The notes under the pieces: model-generated
The model's input: only the letters and a program-made list of their open reading frames with translations
Databases searched by the model: none
Told to the model about the DNA's origin: nothing
Shown here: piece after piece, positions 6,075 through 10,497 of the stretch
Position numbering within the stretch: position 1 is the stretch's first letter
Layout: the number at the start of each line of letters is the position of its first letter
Program-made: the position numbers and the translations under genes
Source of the DNA: DASYSA01 sp036003885
GTDB taxonomy: Bacteria > Acidobacteriota > Blastocatellia > UBA7656
NCBI GenBank assembly: GCA_036003885.1
Contig: DASYSA010000607.1
Span: 1-10,497 of the forward strand
Reading direction: 5' to 3'
Length of the DNA: 10,497 nt

Positions 6075-7727
6075 TCAGAGATCCTCGATTCGAAGCTGGA
6101 CCTGCGCGTATTTCCAGGCATTCTCAAATTCCCGGCCGACCCACGCAGCGTCACTCGACTTGCCTTGAGCTTTCAGGCTTTCAAACAGGCCGAACAACGA
6201 ACGGCCATTGCGAGGATTGCGCCTCAAGTCTTCGCGAAACACCGCCTCGGCTTCCGCGGGCCGCTTGCTTCTCAGCAGCGCCCCGCCCAGCGATTCGCGT
6301 ACCGGGTAGTACCAGGCAGGGGGCTCGTCATAGACCAGTCCATCTTGAGCAGCTACCGCCTTCTTCCAATGTTCGATTGCTGATCTATCGTCCCCAGCGA
6401 GTCTCGCCTCGAGCACCAACGCAGCCAGCCCCATTAAATCCTGCGTGCGATTGTTGGCCCAAATGGAATCTGCCGGAATTTTCTTTTGCGCTTCATCAAA
6501 TGCCCGACGTTCGATCGCAGCCTCTTCTGATCGTCCTTTCGCTTTGAAAGCCACCGCGCGCGAGAAATGCCAGAGAGCCGTCGTCGTCATAAGCACAGAA
6601 TCCGGTGCTTTGGTCTTTAACACGTCGTCCCAACGATTGAAGCGCAGCAACACAAAGAGCGGCATCGGTATGAAGTAGTCCACCATCATCGGCATCTCTT
6701 TCGTGCCGGGGGCTACATACTCCGCCAGTTCATCCGCGGCTCGCTTAGCATCATCGAATCGGCCCTGAGCTGCGCGCGCGACTGCAATGAAATGAATGTT
6801 GTGCGGATGATAACCGAGCGTGTAAGCATTGAAGCCCGCGCCCGCAACCTTCATGTACTCCCGGTCGGCCTGAACGGCTCGCTCATTCGTCGCCGCTGCG
6901 CTCTCGTAGTCGCCGGTGCGCAGGAAGATGTGTCCCGGCATGTGCACGAGATGGCCCACGCCGGGAACCACCCCCATCAGCCTGGAGGCGCTCGGCAACG
7001 CTCGCTCTGGGGTAAGGGATGACTCGACCGCGTGAATGTAGAAGTGATTGGCGCCTGCGTGAAGTGGATCGCGCCTGAGCACCGACTCGAGAACGGCTAT
7101 CGCCTCCGTCGTTCCCTGGGCCGCCTTGCCGTCGGCGCTGAACCACCTCCATCGGCTCGGGATCATCAAGCTCTCTGCGTACAGCGTAGCCGCATCCAGA
7201 TCGTCGGGATACCTGCGCACAAGCTCAGCCATTGCTATCGTGTAATCAGCGCCAAGTTTCTTCTGATCGGGATTAGCGTCTTTCGACGAACGTGTGGCGA
7301 TGGCTTCGATGTAAGCACGTTCATGGTCTGATGATCGCGAGGCAAGCGCGAGCGCCCGTTGAGTGGCTTCGTAAGCCGCCTTCAAATCGACATCTCCGTC
7401 CAGATCCATATTGATGTGGGGACCGGATGCGAGCGCAACTCCCCAATGGGGCATTGCGGCTCCCGGATCGAGCTGGGCGGCGCGGCTGAAGGAGCGAATT
7501 GCCTCCGAACGATTGAACCCGTACACCAGGGTGAGACCCTGATCGAAAAACTTTTGAGCCTCGGGGCTCTTCGTTGAGATTGGGTGATGATGCTCGCCCA
7601 TCCCCGGAAGCAACATCCCTGGCTTAGCATCCGAAGAGGCATGGTCATGTTGTGCCCAGCAAAGCGAAGTGAAAAACTGCAACGCCAACAGCCCGACTAT
7701 GATCCGGAATGATGTCTGATTCCTCAT
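6075..7727 (-). CDS. Exported TPR-repeat protein with conserved histidine clusters
   Basis: This 550-residue protein starts at ATG 7727, with AGGAGAG (7738-7732) just upstream. Residues 1-25 form a signal peptide (hydrophobic IIVGLLALQFFTSL, likely cleavage after CWA). The cysteine at 23 does not sit in a proper lipobox. The mature start is His-rich (QHDHA and GEHHHPIST). TPR-like helical pairs follow: AQKFFDQGLTLVYGFNRSEA (57-76), segments at about 205-245 and 270-335, and a C-terminal one at about 470-525 with GGALLRSKRPAEAEAVFRED. Histidines gather in HFYIH (228-232), GHLVHMPGH (258-266) and HPHNIH (307-312). This matches a widespread family of exported bacterial TPR proteins whose role is not established. 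TPRs normally mediate protein contacts; the histidines suggest possible metal binding, which is inference. It lies 191 bases downstream of the VWFA gene on the same strand, too far to assume a shared operon. Confidence 0.85.
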   Translation of the reverse strand: MRNQTSFRIIVGLLALQFFTSLCWAQHDHASSDAKPGMLLPGMGEHHHPISTKSPEAQKFFDQGLTLVYGFNRSEAIRSFSRAAQLDPGAAMPHWGVALASGPHINMDLDGDVDLKAAYEATQRALALASRSSDHERAYIEAIATRSSKDANPDQKKLGADYTIAMAELVRRYPDDLDAATLYAESLMIPSRWRWFSADGKAAQGTTEAIAVLESVLRRDPLHAGANHFYIHAVESSLTPERALPSASRLMGVVPGVGHLVHMPGHIFLRTGDYESAAATNERAVQADREYMKVAGAGFNAYTLGYHPHNIHFIAVARAAQGRFDDAKRAADELAEYVAPGTKEMPMMVDYFIPMPLFVLLRFNRWDDVLKTKAPDSVLMTTTALWHFSRAVAFKAKGRSEEAAIERRAFDEAQKKIPADSIWANNRTQDLMGLAALVLEARLAGDDRSAIEHWKKAVAAQDGLVYDEPPAWYYPVRESLGGALLRSKRPAEAEAVFREDLRRNPRNGRSLFGLFESLKAQGKSSDAAWVGREFENAWKYAQVQLRIEDL

Positions 7728-7775
7728 TCAACTCTCCTGATATTCGGTCTCAGTCTCGCCACTCGATCAGCGCAT

Positions 7776-7805
7776 ACAATAGTTGATAGCGAGCCGCACG
7801 ATCAA
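7776..7805 (-). promoter_or_regulatory. Weak promoter candidate upstream of the TPR gene
   Basis: On the minus strand TTGATC (7805-7800) and TATTGT (7781-7776) are separated by 18 bases. Each matches four of six consensus bases. The element is about 50 bases upstream of the TPR gene start. Such matches arise easily by chance. Confidence 0.25.
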
Positions 7806-7918
7806 GAGAGGGTCAGAGGAGAGAGAGATGTAAAAATGAATTTCGCCCGGAGCAAATGGGCAGGATGAATCGAAACCAGACTGATTGCCGTGTAACCGGC
7901 TTCCGCGGCAGTCTCGGG

Positions 7919-8878
7919 CTAATAGGTGTATCCCTGCTTGTGATAGGCCCGTCCCTCGGCTCTCATTAATTTGATCTTTATCGAACGCTGTTTGCCCGAC
8001 TTTTCCTGGTTCTGCGGATTGTAGATGATGAAATATTCATGTCTGAGATCCTCTGCTATCTTGCCGAAAGCCTGGTAGAGTTCGAGTTTCTGCGACGGAA
8101 GGAACAGCTGGCCTCCTGTTTCTTCACAGAGTCGCCGTAGGTTCTTGTCGTCGGATGACGCGACCGCGCCGGCTCCAGTTCCGCTGAAGTTCCTCGTGCT
8201 GATCCCGAAAATGGTTACATCGTGGCGCTGGGCAAGTTCAAGGGCATCCTTGAGCGATCGGCCGCTGGCAGTGTCTTCTCCATCCGAGAGAATCACCATA
8301 ATCCGCCGGGCCCCGTTTGATCCTTTGGCCGATGACAGCTTTTGTTCAATGACCTGACACACCGCATCATAGAGCCGAGTGTATCCGCTTGCTTTCACCT
8401 TTCTCATAGTTCGTATGAGAGGCTCAAGATTATCCGTGAAGTCTTGATGGATCTCGACATCAGAGTCGAAAGTGGCGAACAGGACCTGGTCTCCTTTCTG
8501 ATAGCGCGCCACGCTTGAGAAAAAGTCCTCTGCGGCATCCTGCTCGAAGCGAAGCTTCAGTTTCACGCTGTTGCTGGTATCCATGAGAGCAGCGATTCGC
8601 AGCGGAAACGCGTTTTGCGCTTCAAACTTTTCGATCTTCTGTCGCTTTCCGTCTTCGTATACCTCGAAGTTGTCGACTGCGAGCCCGGGCACGAATGTAT
8701 CCTGGTTCTTCACCGTGACGGGCAGGCGTACCTCCAAAACACTGATCTGGGGATTATCAGATCGTGGAGTTTGCGGTTTTACCTGCCTGGTTTGACCCGT
8801 TGCGCCCCATTGACTTGTTGGCACAGTTATCAAAGCCAACCCTGCCACAGCGACTACGATTCTCGTTGATGACCTCAT
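7919..8878 (-). CDS. Exported von Willebrand factor A protein, acidobacterial VWFA-related family
   Basis: This 319-residue protein starts at ATG 8878, with GAGGAGA (8895-8889) ten bases upstream. The N-terminus (1-29) is a signal peptide. Residues about 44-90 form the domain that precedes VWA in this family (VLEVRLPVTVKNQD, then LAVDNFEVYEDGKRQKIEKF). The VWA domain (about 93-282) has an intact metal-ion-dependent adhesion site: D100-T-S102-N-S104, T167 in SGYTRLYD, and D199 in LSDGEDT. The C-terminal strands (EYFIIYNP, then a basic stretch to RAYHKQGYTY) match the end of the VWFA-related acidobacterial domain family, which is strongly amplified in Acidobacteriota. The predicted role is metal-dependent protein or ligand binding in the periplasm or outside the cell; partners are unknown. 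A five-base-stem terminator candidate upstream separates it from the cation transporter genes, so it probably has its own promoter. Confidence 0.9.
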   Translation of the reverse strand: MRSSTRIVVAVAGLALITVPTSQWGATGQTRQVKPQTPRSDNPQISVLEVRLPVTVKNQDTFVPGLAVDNFEVYEDGKRQKIEKFEAQNAFPLRIAALMDTSNSVKLKLRFEQDAAEDFFSSVARYQKGDQVLFATFDSDVEIHQDFTDNLEPLIRTMRKVKASGYTRLYDAVCQVIEQKLSSAKGSNGARRIMVILSDGEDTASGRSLKDALELAQRHDVTIFGISTRNFSGTGAGAVASSDDKNLRRLCEETGGQLFLPSQKLELYQAFGKIAEDLRHEYFIIYNPQNQEKSGKQRSIKIKLMRAEGRAYHKQGYTY

Positions 8879-9007
8879 TGGGAAATGTTCTCCTCGCCTT
8901 AACTTCCAGCTGTTGCAGAGAGAGAACCTTTCTCACCCGCTTTATTGCCCTTTTTCTCTAAGAAATCTAACTCGAGAATCCGACCAGAGAAGCCGCGGTG
9001 CGTCCCT

Positions 9008-9025
9008 AAAATCCCTCGCCAGGGA
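9008..9025 (-). terminator. Possible terminator after the cation-transport genes
   Basis: On the minus strand TCCCT (9025-9021), loop GGCG and AGGGA (9016-9012) form a five-base-pair hairpin followed directly by TTTTA. It begins about 30 bases beyond the stop of the GDT1-family gene, in the right place for an operon end. The short stem and the T-run of only four make it a weak candidate. Confidence 0.4.
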
Positions 9026-9056
9026 GCATCGACCAAAGCGAACCACGGAGAAGCTT

Positions 9057-9329
9057 TCATAACTTACCGACGAGCATCAACACGCCGATCACGATGAAGG
9101 CCAGAGCGGCGGCACGCTTAATCCAAACCAATGGCAAATACTCACCGAGGAGACCGCCAAGCGCCACGCCGATAGCCGAAACGCAGGCAAGGGCAAGAGA
9201 CGCCCCGATGAATACCGCCCAGGGGCGTCTGCTCTGCGCGGCCATCGTCATTGCCGCCAGTTGAGTCTTGTCGCCCATCTCAGCTAAAAAGATAACGCCG
9301 AAGGTCGTCAGCATGACACGCCAATCCAT
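9057..9329 (-). CDS. Half-size TMEM165/GDT1 (UPF0016) family cation transporter
   Basis: This 90-residue protein is nearly all membrane. The first helix carries the family signature E-x-G-D-K-T in FLAEMGDKTQLAAM (about 14-27). Two further hydrophobic segments follow at about 38-62 and 70-88, joined by RRPWAVFIGASLA and LPLVWIKR. The signature acidic residues bind the cation in characterised relatives, which move Mn2+ or Ca2+ (bacterial members mainly export manganese). Many bacterial members have about 190 residues with two such halves. This one has a single half and no second copy next to it, so it should function as a dimer. Its ATG has AAGGAG (9340-9335) five bases upstream. Only 39 bases separate it from the stop of mgtE, indicating one divalent-cation operon. 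The substrate here is inferred from family only. Confidence 0.88.
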   Translation of the reverse strand: MDWRVMLTTFGVIFLAEMGDKTQLAAMTMAAQSRRPWAVFIGASLALACVSAIGVALGGLLGEYLPLVWIKRAAALAFIVIGVLMLVGKL

Positions 9330-9368
9330 TTGCTCTCCTTCCCGCTTTCACGAGGCTCGCGTTTCCTT

Positions 9369-10497
9369 TTATAGCAGAGTACCCCGCAGGATCAACATCG
9401 CCACACTGAAGTAGATCACGAGGCCCGTCACATCAACCAATGTCGCCACAAACGGAGCTGAGGAAGTGGCAGGGTCAAAGCCCAACCGCCGCAGCAAGAA
9501 TGGGAGCATCGAACCTGATACTGTTCCCCACAACACAATCCCAACCAATGCCACGCCGACTGTTAACGCCACTAAGAACCAATGCACCCCGTATATATTG
9601 GAAAAGAGCGACCATACGCTTATGCGAAGGAAACCAATGGTGCCGAGAATAGCTCCCAGAGCAAGGCCGGAAGCGATTTCCCGCCGAGCGACGCGCCACC
9701 AATCGCTTAACCTGATCTCACCCAGCGCCAGGGCGCGAATCACCAGAGTCGAAGCTTGTGATCCCGAATTCCCTCCGCTGGAAATGATGAGTGGAACAAA
9801 GAGCGCAAGCACGACCGCGCGCTCAATCTCTTTCTCGAAGAAGCCCATCGCGGTTGCAGTCAGCATCTCGCCCAGAAAAAGAACGACCAGCCAGCTGGCA
9901 CGTTTCCTCACCATGTGCCGCAAGGCGATCGTTATGTAGGGCTCATCGAGCGCTTCCGAACCGCCGATCTTCTGAATCTCTCTAGTGGCTACTTGTTCGG
10001 CCACGTTCAGCACGTCGTCAATGGTAACGATCCCAATCAAAACGCCCGCGGTGTCGGTTACCGGGAGCGCTTTGCGATCTTGCTCTTTGAAGATCGCAAC
10101 TGCTCTTTCCTGATCATCTGTCGCCTTCAGCGCAACAAAGCGGTAGTCCATGAGGTCGAAGACGTGAGCATTCAGCGGGGCGAGCAGGAACGTACGAATG
10201 AGTATGTCGTCAATCAACGCGCCCTGGTCGTCTACCACGTAGATCATGGTCAGGGTCTCGCTGTCTTGACCATGTTCACGGATGTAATCGAAGACTTGCT
10301 GGACCGACCAGTCTTTGGCCACCGCTATATAGTGTGGAGTCATAAGGCGGCCTATGCTACCGGCCGGGTAGCCAAGCAAGGAGCTGGCGATACTGCGCTC
10401 CTGGGGAGTGAGCAACTCCAACATCTGTTTGGTTGCGGCAGCCGGCAGCTCATCTAACAGGAGCGTGCGATCATCATCCGACATGTCGTTCAGGATG
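9369..10497 (-). CDS. mgtE: MgtE-type magnesium transporter, N-terminus beyond the window
   Basis: The frame runs off the right edge: codons ILND precede the in-window Met at 10484 and match the running MgtE N-domain, so that Met is internal. Counting from that Met (371 residues), the end of the N-domain spans about 1-47 (DDRTLLLDELPAAATKQMLE, then SIGRLMT). Two CBS domains follow at about 48-165 (IYVVDDQGALIDDI and KALPVTDTAGVLIGIVTIDD). The membrane domain covers about 195-371 with five helices. It includes the family signature GGNSGSQASTLVIRALALGE (237-256) and the pore aspartate D351 in ATLVDVTGLVIYF. MgtE forms a homodimeric Mg2+ channel in the inner membrane, closed when Mg2+ fills sites between the N, CBS and pore domains. 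The following gene lies 39 bases downstream in the same direction. No leader or riboswitch can be judged because the 5' end is missing. Confidence 0.95.
   Translation of the reverse strand, partial: ILNDMSDDDRTLLLDELPAAATKQMLELLTPQERSIASSLLGYPAGSIGRLMTPHYIAVAKDWSVQQVFDYIREHGQDSETLTMIYVVDDQGALIDDILIRTFLLAPLNAHVFDLMDYRFVALKATDDQERAVAIFKEQDRKALPVTDTAGVLIGIVTIDDVLNVAEQVATREIQKIGGSEALDEPYITIALRHMVRKRASWLVVLFLGEMLTATAMGFFEKEIERAVVLALFVPLIISSGGNSGSQASTLVIRALALGEIRLSDWWRVARREIASGLALGAILGTIGFLRISVWSLFSNIYGVHWFLVALTVGVALVGIVLWGTVSGSMLPFLLRRLGFDPATSSAPFVATLVDVTGLVIYFSVAMLILRGTLL

Noticed and set aside
7840..7918. Terminator after the VWFA gene
   Set aside because: Only four- and five-base partial stems without a proper T-run are visible, too weak to call.

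Overview
The window most likely comes from a member of the Acidobacteriota. The best clue is the exported von Willebrand factor A protein at 7919-8878, which has the layout of the VWFA-related acidobacterial family. A Spy/CpxP-like periplasmic protein, a secreted Asp-box propeller protein and an exported TPR protein also fit a didermal heterotroph with a large secretome. Base composition is moderately GC-rich. I see no tRNA, rRNA, CRISPR array, transposase or phage gene, so this looks like chromosome with some locally unusual intergenic DNA.

Plus-strand left part (1-3331): the end of a Spy/CpxP-type periplasmic gene (1-306) is followed 72 bases later by a secreted Asp-box (BNR/sialidase-like) beta-propeller protein (379-2082). 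One blade of this propeller is interrupted by about 162 residues made of two ~80-residue helical repeats. Next comes an 832-base gap without a convincing gene. It opens with a large inverted array of octamers (2083-2244) and a GAAA-loop hairpin (2244-2263). It ends at a small four-helix membrane protein (2915-3331) with a very strong ribosome binding site.

Minus-strand right part (10497-3484): all genes run leftwards. A cation-transport pair comes first: mgtE (9369-10497, cut by the window edge) and a half-size TMEM165/GDT1-family transporter (9057-9329). Then come the VWFA protein (7919-8878), an exported histidine-rich TPR protein (6075-7727), and a two-component pair of membrane histidine kinase (4094-5911) and LuxR-type response regulator (3484-4131). 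The last two overlap by 38 bases. A nested hairpin sits between the regulator and the convergent four-helix gene.

The genes form at least three functional pieces: envelope/exported proteins, divalent-cation transport, and a signalling pair with its own promoter candidate. I do not see a complete new multi-gene system. The strongest candidates for something undescribed are the helical double repeat inside the propeller and the octamer inverted-repeat element directly downstream of the same gene.
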